DNA from: Streptomyces katrae
GTDB taxonomy: Bacteria; Actinomycetota; Actinomycetes; Streptomycetales; Streptomycetaceae
DNA length: 64,000 nt
NCBI RefSeq assembly: GCF_000717655.1
Contig: NZ_JNZY01000009.1
Span: forward strand, 62,001-126,000
Direction of reading: 5' to 3'
Shown: positions 28,099 through 37,188 of the stretch, one piece after another
Layout of the letters: every line of letters starts with the position of its first letter
Numbering within the stretch: the first letter of the stretch is position 1
Notes under the pieces: generated by a model
The model's database searches: none
What the model was told of the DNA's origin: nothing
The model's input: the letters and a program-made list of their open reading frames with translations, nothing else
Made by a program: the position numbers and the translations under genes

Positions 28099-29298
28099 AT
28101 GACCTCGTCGATCTGGCGGCTTCTCGCCGGGCGCACCTTCGCGGCCTTCGCCAGCGCCCTCATCCCCACCACCCTCACCCTGGCGGTCGTGCGCACCGGT
28201 TCGGCCGGAGACCTCGGCATCGTGCTCGCGAGCGAACTGCTCCCGATGCTGCTCCTGCTGCCCGTCGCGGGCGTGGCCGCCGACCGCTTCCCCGCCCGGC
28301 GGGTCGTCCTGGCCGCGGACCTGGTGCGCGCCGCCGCGCAGGGCGCGACCGGGATGCTGCTGCTGGCCGGTCCGGTGCGGATCCCGGAGCTCGCGGCCCT
28401 GGCGGCGGTCACCGGCGCCGGCGTCGCCTTCGGGAACCCTTCGGCCCGCACGCTCGTCGCCGCGGCCGTCCCCGCCGAGAGCCGGCTGCGGGTCAACTCC
28501 CGGCTCGGGGTGGCGACCGGGCTCGCTCAGATGGCGGGCCCCGCCGCCGCGGGCACGATGATGCTGGCCCTCGGGGCCGGCTGGTCCTCCCTGCTGACCG
28601 GCGCACTGTTCGCCGCCTCCGCGCTCACCCTCGGCGGGCTGCGGACGGCCCCGGCGCCGCCCGTGCGTACCCGCGCCGGGTTCACCGCCGAACTGCGGGC
28701 GGGATGGTCCGAGACCCGGCGCCACCCCTGGTTCCTGGCCAACGTGCTCGCCCACGGGGTCTGGCACCTCGCGGCCGGTCTGCTGCTCACCCTGGGACCG
28801 CTGATCGCCGTCGAGAGCCTGGGCGGGGCGGCGACCTGGGTGGTGATCGCCCAGGTGGGCACGGCCGGCATGCTCGTCGGGGTCTGGGCCGCCGGCCGGC
28901 TGCCCGTGCGGCGGCCGCTGTACGGGGTGGCCGTCGGGGCCTCGGCGCAGGCCCTGCCGCTCACGGCCCTCGCGCTGCGGCTGCCCGTGGCGGTGACGGC
29001 GACGGCCTTCTTCGCGGCGATGTTCGGCCTGGGTGTGCTGAGTCCCCTGTGGGAGACGGAGATGCAGCGCCGGATCCCGCTGGAGACGCTGGGCCGGGTC
29101 GGCTCCTTCGACACCCTGATCTCCTTCGCCGCCCGGCCGTTGGGACTTGCGGTCGCGGCGCCGCTGGCGGGGGTCACCGGGACCGCGGCGCCGCTGCTGG
29201 TGGCGGCCGCCCTGAGCGCCGCCGCGAACCTGTCCGTGCTGCTGCTCCCGGACGTGCGCAGGGAACCGGAGCGGGAACCCTCACTCGCCCTGCGATGA
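28099..29298 (+). CDS. MFS transporter (probable drug/metabolite exporter)
   Basis: A 399-residue MFS protein with 12 predicted helices (LRTGSAGDLGIVL loop, VAADRFPARRVVL as the motif-A-like loop between helices 2 and 3). The subtype with an early WRLLAGRTFAAFASALI helix is common among enterobactin-exporter-like and macrolide-type efflux proteins. ATG 28099 is used; TTG 28087 four codons upstream is the alternative and neither has a clear ribosome site. Divergent from a MarR regulator, which suggests induction by a compound it exports. Substrate unknown. Confidence 0.87.
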   Translation: MTSSIWRLLAGRTFAAFASALIPTTLTLAVVRTGSAGDLGIVLASELLPMLLLLPVAGVAADRFPARRVVLAADLVRAAAQGATGMLLLAGPVRIPELAALAAVTGAGVAFGNPSARTLVAAAVPAESRLRVNSRLGVATGLAQMAGPAAAGTMMLALGAGWSSLLTGALFAASALTLGGLRTAPAPPVRTRAGFTAELRAGWSETRRHPWFLANVLAHGVWHLAAGLLLTLGPLIAVESLGGAATWVVIAQVGTAGMLVGVWAAGRLPVRRPLYGVAVGASAQALPLTALALRLPVAVTATAFFAAMFGLGVLSPLWETEMQRRIPLETLGRVGSFDTLISFAARPLGLAVAAPLAGVTGTAAPLLVAAALSAAANLSVLLLPDVRREPEREPSLALR

Positions 29299-29359
29299 TG
29301 TGCGCTCGTACACACGTGCACCCGTACACGTGTGCCGCCGCAGGAAATCAGGGGTACGC

Positions 29360-30082
29360 ATGGCGAAGGTGGGGACCGCGCTGCGGGAGCTGCGCGGGGC
29401 GCAGAAGTCGGCGAAGGGGGTGTCGCTCTATTCGCGGTTCGTCAACCGGCCCGCTGGGCGCTACCTGGCCGCCGTGTCGTACGCGCTCGGGCTGACCCCG
29501 AACCAGGTGACGCTGGTCAGCGCCGCCTTCAGCTTCGCCGCCGTGGCCGCCGTCGCGCTCGCCGCGCCCTCGTGGGGGCTGGGCGTCGCCGTGTGGTCCG
29601 CGCTCGCCGTCGGCTTCGCGTTCGACTCCGCCGACGGCCAGCTGGCCCGGCTGCGCGGGGGCGGCAGCGCGGCGGGCGAATGGCTCGACCACGTCGTGGA
29701 CTGCGCCAAGCTGACCGCCCTGCACACCTGCGTGCTGATCGCGTTCTACCGCTTCCCCGAGGCGTACGGGACGGGCGGGGACGGCTGGCTGCTGGTGCCG
29801 CTGGGCTTCCAGTTCGCCTCCGTCGTCACCTTCTTCGGCGGGCTGCTGACCGAGAAGCTCAAGCCGAAGCCGGCGCCCGGGAGCCCGGCCGCCGCACCGT
29901 CGACGGTGCGAGCGGTGGCGCTGCTGCCCGTGGACTACGGGGTGTTCTGCCTGGTGTTCCTGGTGCTCGGGGGCGGGGGGCTGTTCCGCTGGGCGTACGC
30001 GGGGCTCGGCGCGGTCGCCGCGCTGTTCCTGCTGGCGTTCCTCGCGAAGTGGTTCCGGGAGCTCAGCGCCGTTGCGCGCTGA
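29360..30082 (+). CDS. CDP-alcohol phosphatidyltransferase family protein
   Basis: A 240-residue membrane enzyme with the complete family signature: D89-x2-D92-G93-x2-A96-R97-x8-G106-x3-D110-x3-D114, all acidic metal ligands present. Membrane helices lie at about 45-70, 75-90 and later. Members transfer a phospho-alcohol from a CDP-linked donor to an alcohol acceptor, in lipid or glycan synthesis. The N-terminal 30 residues are basic. Convergent with a cytidylyltransferase gene 50 bp away, which could make its CDP-donor; that pairing is inference. Start ATG 29360. Confidence 0.9.
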   Translation: MAKVGTALRELRGAQKSAKGVSLYSRFVNRPAGRYLAAVSYALGLTPNQVTLVSAAFSFAAVAAVALAAPSWGLGVAVWSALAVGFAFDSADGQLARLRGGGSAAGEWLDHVVDCAKLTALHTCVLIAFYRFPEAYGTGGDGWLLVPLGFQFASVVTFFGGLLTEKLKPKPAPGSPAAAPSTVRAVALLPVDYGVFCLVFLVLGGGGLFRWAYAGLGAVAALFLLAFLAKWFRELSAVAR

Positions 30083-30084
30083 GC
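30061..30084 (+). terminator. Hairpin overlapping the CDP-alcohol transferase stop
   Basis: A 9-bp perfect stem (30061-30069 with 30076-30084), followed by GTTT. It includes the TGA at 30080-30082. Confidence 0.6.
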
Positions 30085-30130
30085 GTTTCCGTACCCGCAG
30101 CCGCTCCCCTGACCCTTCGGGCTCCGTACC

Positions 30131-30156
30131 CGCTCAGCGGCGCTCGGCGCTGAGCG
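30131..30156 (-). terminator. Hairpin at the end of the cytidylyltransferase gene
   Basis: A 9-bp stem (30131-30139 with 30148-30156) overlapping the leftward stop at 30134. The arms repeat the CGCTCAGCG/CGCTGAGCG sequence of the facing hairpin at 30061. Confidence 0.5.
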
Positions 30157-30619
30157 GTTCGGACAGCGCGTCCAGCGCCCGGCGCAGCTGGGTGCTGGAG
30201 GTGTGCACCGTGTAGGGGAAGTAGACGACGTCGACGCCGACGGCGGCGAAGTCCTTCTCCAGCTTGTCGCCCTTGGGGGTGCCCCGCCAGTCGTCGCCCT
30301 TGAAGATCACGTCGAAGCGGACCTGCCTCCAGGTCTCCACCTTGTCCGGGACCGTTTCGACGAACGCCGCGTCCACGTACTTCACGCTGCGGACGATTTC
30401 GAGCCGCTCGACGAGCGGGATCATCGGGCGCCTGCCCTTGGCCAGTTCCGCCATCTCGTCGGAGACCACCCCGGCCACCAGGTAGTCGCATTGACTCCGG
30501 GCGTGGCGAAGGATGTTGAGATGTCCGATATGGAACAGGTCGTAAGCGCCCGGGGCATACCCGACTCGGTACGGTCTGTGCGCAGCTGCGCCAAGTTCGG
30601 ACATGTCGCGCTCCGTCAT
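30134..30619 (-). CDS. TagD-like cytidylyltransferase (glycerol-3-phosphate type)
   Basis: A 161-residue nucleotidyltransferase of the glycerol-3-phosphate/phospho-alcohol cytidylyltransferase family. Nucleotide-binding GAYDLFHIGHLN at 24-35 with the HIGH motif at 30-33; VERLEIVRSVKYVD and HTSSTQLRRAL are further family positions. It would make a CDP-activated alcohol from CTP. The family substrate ranges over glycerol 3-phosphate, ribitol or ethanolamine phosphate and others, so the substrate is open. ATG 30619 has GGGGGG six bases upstream. Divergent from the glycosyltransferase operon and convergent with the CDP-alcohol transferase. Confidence 0.88.
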   Translation of the reverse strand: MTERDMSELGAAAHRPYRVGYAPGAYDLFHIGHLNILRHARSQCDYLVAGVVSDEMAELAKGRRPMIPLVERLEIVRSVKYVDAAFVETVPDKVETWRQVRFDVIFKGDDWRGTPKGDKLEKDFAAVGVDVVYFPYTVHTSSTQLRRALDALSEPLSAERR

Positions 30620-30746
30620 GAGTTACCCCCCAGCGGCCACACCCCCCGGTGCGGCGGATTAGCAGACAATAGCGTGCACGTTCCCCACCCTGTCGGTGAA
30701 CGAATAGGGTGACGAGCGCATCATCCAGGGGAGAAGGGGACGTTCA

Positions 30747-31982
30747 GTGTCGAGATCCGGTCACCGGCGCCTACTGCTGGTTTCCACCAATTACGCTCCC
30801 GAGCACGCGGGGATTGGGCCGTACGCCACCCAGATCGCGGAGCACTGGGCGGATCTCGGCCATGACACCCATGTCCTCGCCGGCATGCCGCACTACCCGT
30901 CATGGTCGTTGGAGCCGGAGTACAAGGGGGCTCTCCGGCGCACGGAACGGCGCGCGGGGGTCACTGTGCACCGCCGTGCACACACCGTGCCGCCGCGCCA
31001 GACCGCCGTCAAGCGGGCCTTGTTCGAAGGATCGATTCTGCTGCACGGCACCGTGGCCCCGCCCCGCATGCCGCGCCCGGACGCCGTCATGGCCCAGATG
31101 CCCAGCCTGGCCGGCGGCGTCGTCGCCGCCCGGCTCGCCGCGCGCTGGAAGGTCCCGTACATCCCCGTCGTCCAGGACCTGATGGGCGCGGCCGCCGCGC
31201 AGAGCGGGATCAGCGGCGGCGACAAGGCGGCCGCGATCGCCGGGCGCGCGGAGGCGTACGCCCTGAAGCGGGCCACCCTGGTCGGCGTCATCCACGAGAC
31301 CTTCGTGGACCGGGTCGTCGGCATGGGCGTGGACCCGAAGAAGATCCGCCTCGTCCCCAACTGGTCGCACGTCCCGCAGCCCACCAGGCCGCGCGGCCAG
31401 ACCCGCCGCCACCTGGGCTGGGCACCCGGCCAGCCGGTCGTCCTGCACTCCGGGAACATGGGCCTCAAGCAGGGCCTCGAGGTGCTCGTCGGCGCCGCCC
31501 GCCTCGATCCGGGCGTCCGTTTCGTCCTGATGGGCGACGGCAGCCAGCGCTCGGCCCTCGCCGACCTCGCGGCCGACGTACCGAATCTGGACATCATCCC
31601 CCCTGCCGCCGACGGAGAGTTCCCGGATATCCTCGCGGCGGCGGATGTGCTCGCCGTGACGCAGCACGCGGCCGTGCTCGACATGAGCGTGCCGTCCAAA
31701 CTGACCTCCTACTTCCAGGCCGGCCGGCCCGTCGTCGCCTCCGTCGCGGCGGAAGGCGGTACCGCCCAGGAAGTGGAACGCTCGGGCGCAGGGGTGCTCG
31801 TACCACCGGAGGACCCCCACGCCCTGCTGAAGGCCGTACGGGCCCTCGCCGAGGACCCCGAGGGCGCGGATGCACTCGGGGCGGCCGGGCCGCGCCACGT
31901 GGCGGCCCACCTGAGCCGTGACGCGGGCCTGGCCCGCATCGACGCACTGATAGACGAAGCACTTGGGGGTCCGCAGCCGTGA
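30747..31982 (+). CDS. Glycosyltransferase family 4, WbuB-like
   Basis: A 411-residue GT-B enzyme. N-terminal acceptor domain begins RLLLVSTNYAPEHAGIGPYATQ and HVLAGMPHYPSW; the donor domain has NMGLKQGLEVLVGAARL and the nucleotide-sugar EPE-like region DMSVPSKLTSYFQAGRPVV. The family (WbuB, CapM and similar) adds sugars to lipid-linked polysaccharide units. GTG 30747. It is first of three overlapping genes with a Wzz-like protein and a flippase, which places it in a Wzx/Wzy-type pathway. Confidence 0.9.
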   Translation: MSRSGHRRLLLVSTNYAPEHAGIGPYATQIAEHWADLGHDTHVLAGMPHYPSWSLEPEYKGALRRTERRAGVTVHRRAHTVPPRQTAVKRALFEGSILLHGTVAPPRMPRPDAVMAQMPSLAGGVVAARLAARWKVPYIPVVQDLMGAAAAQSGISGGDKAAAIAGRAEAYALKRATLVGVIHETFVDRVVGMGVDPKKIRLVPNWSHVPQPTRPRGQTRRHLGWAPGQPVVLHSGNMGLKQGLEVLVGAARLDPGVRFVLMGDGSQRSALADLAADVPNLDIIPPAADGEFPDILAAADVLAVTQHAAVLDMSVPSKLTSYFQAGRPVVASVAAEGGTAQEVERSGAGVLVPPEDPHALLKAVRALAEDPEGADALGAAGPRHVAAHLSRDAGLARIDALIDEALGGPQP

Positions 31983-33748
31983 TCGAGACGAACCGCCCTG
32001 CAGCGGTCCCGGCGGAGGACGAACCGGATCTCCTCAGGGACCAGTTCAAGCAGCTCCTGCGCTACCGCCGCCTCCTCGGGGCGGGTATCGGCATCGGCCT
32101 GCTGGGCGGCGTCTACCTCGGCATCTCCACGGCCGACACCTACGTCGCGACCGCGGACATCGTGCTGCGCGCACCCACCGACGACCCCTTCAACCCGAGC
32201 CTCGCGCCCGACAAGGCGATCAACATCGGCTCGGAGCGGCAGGTCGCGCTCAGCTCCTCCATAGCCAACGAGGCCGCGAAGAAGCTCGGCGTGTCCGCGA
32301 AGGACTTCGCCGGCCTGCGCAGCGGCCTCCAGGTGACCAACCCGCCGCAGACGATGGTGCTGCGCTTCACGTACACCGCGTCCTCCCCCAAGGAGGCCGC
32401 GACCCGCGCCAACGCGATGACCGAGGCCTACCTGCTCAAGCGGCAGGAGTCCCTCGACGTCACCCGCGACAAGATGGTCAAGGGGTACCAGGAGCAGCGC
32501 GATCCGGTCGCCAAGAACCTCGACGAGCTCGTCAAGCAGATCAACGCCATGCCGGCCGGTCCGGGGCGCGACGCCGCGTACTCCTCGAAGACGGACCTCC
32601 AGAGCAAGGTCAACACGCTCAACAGCAACATCGCGAAGCTCCAGGCCCTGGACATGACCCCGGGCCGGGTCACCAGCGCCGCGACCCCGCCGTCCGACAC
32701 CGACGGCCCGGGCGTCCCGATGTCGCTCGCCCTCGGCGCGGCCGTGGGCCTCGCGCTCGGCCTGCTCGCCGCGTGGGTGCGGCTCGTCTTCGACCCGGCG
32801 CCGCGCTCCGAGGGCGACGTGGCGCGGGCCCTGCGCGCGCCCGTGCTCGGCTACCTGCCGCGGGCCAAGACCATCGGCGGACCGCTGCTCGCGGCCGGCG
32901 AGGAGGACCCCCGGCTCGCCGAGGAGTTCCGCTCGGTGGCTTTCCGGCTCGCCTACGACTCCCGCTTCGCCGACCGGCGCCGGCTGCTCGTCGTCGCCCC
33001 GCGCGGCAGCAGCGAGACCGCCGCCGCGGCGGCCGTGAACCTGGCCGCCTCCTTCGCGGAGACCGGCAAGGACGTCCTCCTCATCGAGGCCGACCTGCGC
33101 ACCCCGGTGCTGGCCAGCCAGCTGCCGACCGGTGCGGGCGGCCGGCCGCGCTGGAGCCAGACGCCCGGCAGCCCGGCCGGCGGCGGGCAGGCCGCCGCAC
33201 ACGGCGACTCCGACTGGCCCGACGGACGCCAGCTCGTCGTCGACGCCGGGGAGTCCGGCGCCTTCGACCTGATCCCGGGCGAGCCGGTCCGCAACGTGGC
33301 CCGTGCGCTGACCTCCCCGCGCGCCTCCCGGCTGATCTCCGAGGCCGACTCCCCCAACTCCACCGTCGTCGTGCTCGCGCCGCCCGTGCTCTCGTACGCC
33401 GACGCCCTCGCGCTCGTCGACCGCGTCGACGGGGTCCTGGTCGTCTGCGACCCGCGCGCCGTCCACCGCAGCGACCTGTCCCGGATCCGCGAGCTGATCA
33501 GCGGCGCCGGCGGCACGGTGCTCGGCGCGGTGCTGCACGCCCCGCTGCCCGGCGAGAAGCGCAGCCGCGGCGGCAAGTCGAAGGCTGCGGGCGCCCCGAC
33601 CGCTGCGGCCCGGCCGTCCGCGCCCCCGCCGCAGCCGCTCACGCGGCAGCCGAACCAGCCGAACCGGCAGGCCGAGCCGGAGCAGCACATCCCGGGCGAC
33701 GGCACGGACACGGTGGCCCTGCGCACGGTGCGCATGGGCCGCAGATGA
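31979..33748 (+). CDS. Wzz/CpsC-like chain-length protein with degenerate CpsD-type kinase domain
   Basis: A 589-residue polysaccharide co-polymerase. Membrane helices near 30-50 and 245-265 bracket an external Wzz domain (about 55-240). The C-terminal part (about 310-510) has the CpsD/tyrosine-autokinase fold: VVAPRGSSETAAAAAVNLAASFA in the Walker A position lacks the GKS/T of active kinases, LLIEADLRTP replaces DADLRRP, and no Tyr-rich tail follows. So it may bind and regulate rather than phosphorylate. Overlaps the upstream GT4 (GTGA) and the flippase (ATGA). Confidence 0.85.
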   Translation: MIETNRPAAVPAEDEPDLLRDQFKQLLRYRRLLGAGIGIGLLGGVYLGISTADTYVATADIVLRAPTDDPFNPSLAPDKAINIGSERQVALSSSIANEAAKKLGVSAKDFAGLRSGLQVTNPPQTMVLRFTYTASSPKEAATRANAMTEAYLLKRQESLDVTRDKMVKGYQEQRDPVAKNLDELVKQINAMPAGPGRDAAYSSKTDLQSKVNTLNSNIAKLQALDMTPGRVTSAATPPSDTDGPGVPMSLALGAAVGLALGLLAAWVRLVFDPAPRSEGDVARALRAPVLGYLPRAKTIGGPLLAAGEEDPRLAEEFRSVAFRLAYDSRFADRRRLLVVAPRGSSETAAAAAVNLAASFAETGKDVLLIEADLRTPVLASQLPTGAGGRPRWSQTPGSPAGGGQAAAHGDSDWPDGRQLVVDAGESGAFDLIPGEPVRNVARALTSPRASRLISEADSPNSTVVVLAPPVLSYADALALVDRVDGVLVVCDPRAVHRSDLSRIRELISGAGGTVLGAVLHAPLPGEKRSRGGKSKAAGAPTAAARPSAPPPQPLTRQPNQPNRQAEPEQHIPGDGTDTVALRTVRMGRR

Positions 33749-34959
33749 GCCGGCGCGGCCTCGCCGCCGTCTCCTCGGTCCTGGACCAGGCCGCATCCAG
33801 CGCCACCAACATCCTGGTGCTGGTGCTGGCCGCCCGGCTGTCCTCGGCGTCCGGCTTCGCCGGCTTCTCGATGGTGTACGTGACGTTCGGCGTGCTCCTC
33901 GGGCTGAACATGGCGTACGTCGGCCAGACGGTGGTGCTGGAGAAGGACGAGGACCGGCTGGGCGCGGTGTGCCGCTCGGGCCTCGCGTTCACCGCGGCCG
34001 CCTCGGCGACGGTGGGCGCGGCACTGGTCGTCGTCGGCCTCGCCCTGCCCGGGGCCGGCGGCCGGGCCTTCCTCGCGCTGGGCCTCGTACTGCCGCTGGT
34101 GCTCGTCCAGGACGGGCTGCGGTACTGCTTCTCCGCGCTGCGCAAACCCGAGCGGGCGCTGGCCGCGGACGCGCTGCGGCTGGCGTGCGTCGTCGCTGCG
34201 CTGCTGCTGCAGCCCGAAGGGGCCTCGCCGGGGCGGCTGGTGCTGGTGTGGGGCGTCTCGGCGCTTCCAGCGCTGACGCTGGGGCTGTGGCTGCTGCGCC
34301 CGTACGTGCGCGGCGCTGCCGTAGACCTGCGGCCGTACCTGCGGCGCGGACACCTGGGGCAGCGGTTCGTCGTCGAGTTCGCGGTGGGCAACGGCTCGAG
34401 CCAGCTGGCGGTGCTCGGCCTCGGGCTGTTCGCCACGCCGCTGGCGGTGGGCGCGCTGCGGGGTGCGACCACGCTGTTCGGGCCGCTGAACGTGCTGTTC
34501 AACTCGGCGAACGCGTTCGGGCCGCCGGTGGTGGGGCGGGCTTCGGGCAAGCGGGGCGTGGTCCGGCTGACGCTGCTGATGGGCGGGGTGCTGGCGGTGC
34601 TCGGCGCCGGGTGGGGGGCGGTGCTGTACGCGCTGCCGGCGCGGGTGGGCCGGCAGCTGCTGGGCGACACGTGGGGGGCGGCTTCTGCCCTGCTCCCTGC
34701 GACGGGTGCCCAGTACGCGGTGATGGGGCTGGGCACGTGCGCCCTGCTGACCCTGCGGGTGCTGGCCCCCAAGGCCACGCTGTCCCTGCAAGTGGTCTTC
34801 TCGGTCCTCTCGGTGGCGCTGCTGCTGGGCGGCTACGCGCTCGGGGGTGTGACCGGCGCCGCGTGGGGCCTGGCGGCGGGCTCGGCCCTCAAGGCCGCGG
34901 CGGCCTGGCTCCGCGTCTCCCGCATCCCGGCCCCGGTCCCGGTCACGACCGCCGCCTGA
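33745..34959 (+). CDS. Wzx-like polysaccharide flippase
   Basis: A 404-residue protein of the MATE/MVF flippase superfamily with about 12 helices. The N-terminus LDQAASSATNILVLVLAARL is typical of the O-antigen/teichoic acid flippase type. It would move the lipid-linked repeat unit across the membrane. Start ATG 33745 overlaps the Wzz-like stop (ATGA). The frame is open much further up, but that is the Wzz gene read out of frame. The 80-base gap to the convergent polymerase gene holds a short GGGGC/GCCCC hairpin at 34964-34976. Confidence 0.88.
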   Translation: MSRRGLAAVSSVLDQAASSATNILVLVLAARLSSASGFAGFSMVYVTFGVLLGLNMAYVGQTVVLEKDEDRLGAVCRSGLAFTAAASATVGAALVVVGLALPGAGGRAFLALGLVLPLVLVQDGLRYCFSALRKPERALAADALRLACVVAALLLQPEGASPGRLVLVWGVSALPALTLGLWLLRPYVRGAAVDLRPYLRRGHLGQRFVVEFAVGNGSSQLAVLGLGLFATPLAVGALRGATTLFGPLNVLFNSANAFGPPVVGRASGKRGVVRLTLLMGGVLAVLGAGWGAVLYALPARVGRQLLGDTWGAASALLPATGAQYAVMGLGTCALLTLRVLAPKATLSLQVVFSVLSVALLLGGYALGGVTGAAWGLAAGSALKAAAAWLRVSRIPAPVPVTTAA

Positions 34960-35039
34960 CCCCGGGGCCGCGCCCCGCCCCCGGGCCGAGCCCGCTCACC
35001 GCCACCCGCAGGCTGCGCCGCTGTGCGGGGCAGCGGAGG

Positions 35040-36551
35040 TCAGCGGAGGGTGGTGGACCGGTCCTGGCGGTACGTCGCGACCAGCGCCAGGCAGAGGCCG
35101 GCTATCGCCACGCGCCCGGACGCCTGCAGGAGCGGCCCCCGCAGCAGGATGAACGAGTAGCCCGCCACCAGCGGGACCACCACCGAGATCAGGCTCCCCG
35201 GCGGGGACCTGCGCGTGGCGCGCTTCGCGTACCGGCGGTCCACGCGCGCCGACGCGTAGCCCAGGCCCAGCAGCCCGGCCCCCATCCCCAGCGACCCGAA
35301 GTCGAGCCACAGCTCGGCCCAGATCGGCGAGGACAGGTTCGTGTTGACCGTCCCCATCCACTGGCCGACCATCACGCCCGTGTCCCGCGGCTTCCCCGGC
35401 CACACCGAGCGCGGCACCGCGAAGAAGACCGACCCCGCGAGCTGGCGCCCGTAGTAGTGCCCGGGCCCGGAGTTCGAGAAGGTGATGGTGTTCGCGAACA
35501 TGCCGATCTGGTCGTAGTCCTTCAGCGCCATCGGCTCCAGGAACGACGTCGTCTCGACCGGCTTGTAGTTCTTCTCGTCGTACCGGAAGCGGTCCGCGAA
35601 CGGGAACACGAGCAGGGCGATCACGACCGCCATCGACAGCGCGACCCGGTACATCGCGGCGCTCACCGGGAAGACGGTGAAGAGCAGCGCGAACATGACC
35701 GTGAGGAACCAGTACCGCGGGTTCGAGATGGGGTTGTTGACCACCAGGTTCAGCAGGGCGAGCGCCCCCCAGGTGACGATGATCGAGACCTTGCGGCGGG
35801 CGTACGTCGAGGTGATCAGCCAGCGCGTGTACAGCAGCAGGGCGAGCAGCGCCGGGACGGTGCCGAAGCCGCGCAGCAGGGCCTGGCCGGCCTGGCCGTC
35901 GCCGTTGGAGACGCCGGCCTCCTCGATGCCCGCGATGATCTCCTGCCGGCTGGAGAAGAAGACCGCAGGGCCGCCGAGCTTCATGATGAAGGCCGCGCTG
36001 CACAGGAAGGAGATCGCGGTGAGCAGTTGGAGTCGGCGCCGGTGTGCCATGACCGGGCGCGGCTCCTTCTGGGAGCCGCCGGCGCGGCCGGCCGGCCGGT
36101 GCCGGGCGAGCAGGACGCCGACGTCGAACGCCGTGCAGCCGAGCAGGACCAGACCGATGGCGATGGTGAGGTCGGAACGGGGGCCGACCACGGGGGTCGG
36201 AACCCGGCCGAGGACGGCCTGCGCGAGCGGGGCGACGCCCATCGCCATGTAGACGAACAGCCAGAAGGAACCCTGGAGCAGCTTGCGGCGGCTGGTCAGG
36301 ACCATCGCGGAGAGCCGGGCGCCCGCGTACATCGTGAGCAGGAGCTGGAGCCAGAAGGCCGCGTCGCGCTGGCCGTCGCCGGGCTGGGCGGCCACGATGA
36401 GCGGCAGGAAGACGGTGAAGCCGAGGATGAGCGGGACGGACAGGGCGCGCGAGAGCAGGGTGCGCGGGGTGGTGACGCGGCCCCACTTGTGCTCGTCCTC
36501 GAGCTCGGGAACCGGCGGGGTCACGGGGGGCTTGCGTATGTCCGTTGCCAC
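35040..36551 (-). CDS. Wzy-like O-antigen polymerase family membrane protein
   Basis: A 503-residue membrane protein with 11-13 helices and a large external loop (DRFRYDEKNYKPVETTSF through NSGPGHYYGRQLAGS), the layout of Wzy/EpsG-type polymerases. It would join exported repeat units. GTG 36551 gives a cytoplasmic N-terminus with GGGGGCGG just upstream; further upstream the frame overlaps the next, divergent gene. Specificity cannot be read from sequence. Confidence 0.8.
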   Translation of the reverse strand: MATDIRKPPVTPPVPELEDEHKWGRVTTPRTLLSRALSVPLILGFTVFLPLIVAAQPGDGQRDAAFWLQLLLTMYAGARLSAMVLTSRRKLLQGSFWLFVYMAMGVAPLAQAVLGRVPTPVVGPRSDLTIAIGLVLLGCTAFDVGVLLARHRPAGRAGGSQKEPRPVMAHRRRLQLLTAISFLCSAAFIMKLGGPAVFFSSRQEIIAGIEEAGVSNGDGQAGQALLRGFGTVPALLALLLYTRWLITSTYARRKVSIIVTWGALALLNLVVNNPISNPRYWFLTVMFALLFTVFPVSAAMYRVALSMAVVIALLVFPFADRFRYDEKNYKPVETTSFLEPMALKDYDQIGMFANTITFSNSGPGHYYGRQLAGSVFFAVPRSVWPGKPRDTGVMVGQWMGTVNTNLSSPIWAELWLDFGSLGMGAGLLGLGYASARVDRRYAKRATRRSPPGSLISVVVPLVAGYSFILLRGPLLQASGRVAIAGLCLALVATYRQDRSTTLR

Positions 36552-36648
36552 TGCCGCCCCCACCCCATGTGCCTGGTCCGCGCGCAGTCTAGTCTGAGCG
36601 GGCGGCGCCCGGGGAGGCGCGCCTGCGGAGCACGATGAGGGGCGACAG

Positions 36649-37188
36649 TTGCGTGATCTTCCTGCCTTCACGCTGGCCGGGTACGACAAGGGGCGCGGGC
36701 TGCTGACGCAGGCGCTCTGGTTCGCGGTGATGAACACGCTGTTCATGGCGTGGTTCTGTCCGGCCCGGCTGCGGGTGGCGCTGCTGCGGGCGTTCGGCGC
36801 GCAGATCGGTGAGGGCGTGCTGATCCGGCACCGGGTGCGGGTGCTGTGGCCGTGGAAGCTCACCGTCGGGGACCACACGTGGATCGGTGAGGGTGCCTGG
36901 CTGCTGAACCTGGAGCCGGTGACCATCGGGGCGAACGTGTGCATCTCGCAGGAAGCCATGCTGTGCACCGGTTCGCACGACCACCGCGCCGCCGACTTCC
37001 GCTACCGCAACGCGCCGATCGTGGTCGAGGACGGTGCGTGGGTGGCCGTACGGGCAACCGTGCTGGCCGGGGTCACGATGGGCCGCTGCGCGGTGGCGGG
37101 CGCCGGTTCGGTGGTCCACAGAAACCTTCCTGCACTGACCCTGCAGACGATGGACGGGCAGCGCCGCCCGGTCGAGGAGCCCAAGTGA
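36649..37188 (+). CDS. WcaF-like hexapeptide-repeat acyltransferase
   Basis: A 179-residue left-handed beta-helix transferase. Hexapeptide turns run from about 70 to 165 (IGEGVLIRHRV, VGDHTWIGEGAW, IGANVCISQEAMLCTGSHD, VRATVLAGVTMGRCAVAGAGSVV). The catalytic His lies in TGSHDH. WcaF/colanic-acid-type members acetylate sugars of exopolysaccharide. Starts at TTG 36649, with GAGGGG six bases upstream; no ATG or GTG nearby fits better. Overlaps the next gene by GTGA. Confidence 0.88.
   Translation: MRDLPAFTLAGYDKGRGLLTQALWFAVMNTLFMAWFCPARLRVALLRAFGAQIGEGVLIRHRVRVLWPWKLTVGDHTWIGEGAWLLNLEPVTIGANVCISQEAMLCTGSHDHRAADFRYRNAPIVVEDGAWVAVRATVLAGVTMGRCAVAGAGSVVHRNLPALTLQTMDGQRRPVEEPK

Noticed and set aside
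31963..33744. Apparent 998-residue flippase with a huge N-terminal extension.
   Set aside because: The extension is the Wzz-like gene read out of frame. The flippase starts at ATG 33745, in a 4-base overlap.
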